This document shows positions 6,428-6,480 of a stretch of DNA of 6,480 nt, piece by piece. The stretch comes from JBBIMP01 sp037444305 (GTDB taxonomy: Bacteria > Acidobacteriota > UBA6911): the NCBI GenBank assembly GCA_037444305.1, contig JBBIMP010000096.1, positions 1 through 6,480 on the forward strand. The letters run 5' to 3'. Position numbers and translations under genes: made by a program. Each line of letters starts with the position of its first letter. Within the stretch, counting starts at the first letter, position 1. Below the pieces are notes generated by a model. The model saw only the letters and a list, made by a program, of their open reading frames with translations. It did no database searches and was not told where the DNA came from.

Positions 6428-6480
6428 GAAAAAACCGCGCTCTGCATTTGAGACTATTTGTTTTGCCACGAATTCCACGA

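Noticed and set aside
6420..6440. T-run on the minus strand upstream of the operon as a terminator of a preceding gene
   Set aside because: There is no adequate GC-rich stem directly before the T-run.

Overview
This window holds one complete minus-strand operon for a tripartite heavy-metal efflux pump of the HME-RND (CzcCBA/CusCBA-like) class. The organism is Gram-negative, since the system needs an outer membrane and a periplasm, and the coding DNA is GC-rich. A remnant of a TPR-type membrane protein at the left end resembles a family I associate with Acidobacteria and Verrucomicrobia, so a soil or sediment bacterium of one of those groups is my guess, with low confidence. No rRNA, tRNA, CRISPR array, transposase or complete regulator gene is visible.

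Layout, in transcription order (right to left on the given strand). At 6367-6480 lies a leader with a tentative sigma70-like promoter and a 15-bp imperfect dyad (6393-6407) that could be an operator. Next is a 92-residue membrane-anchored protein with a CPAC motif (6366-6088), then a TolC/CzcC-type outer-membrane channel (6026-4779). A very GC-rich palindromic spacer follows, then a CzcB-type periplasmic adaptor (4726-3488) and the 1026-residue CzcA-type RND permease (3444-364). Intergenic gaps are 61, 52 and 43 bases and all four genes point the same way, so they are probably co-transcribed. Overlapping the end of the permease gene is a short reading frame (371-165) that looks like a slice of an unrelated TPR/glycosyltransferase-like membrane protein. 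Positions 1-164 are non-coding as far as I can see and contain two small inverted repeats.

How the parts should work together: the permease takes ions from the periplasm or inner membrane, the adaptor bridges it to the TolC-like channel, and the channel opens to the outside. The small CPAC protein at the operon head may bind metal or act as an accessory factor.

The most interesting point is in the permease. The TM4 acidic pair that drives proton coupling in RND pumps (AcrB D407/D408) is replaced by Asn-Gly, and a Lys lies three residues before the Asn. Unusual acidic residues appear in TM10 and TM11 and an Arg in TM12. The rest of the protein is intact, so this looks like a rewired coupling network in a divergent subclass rather than a decayed gene.
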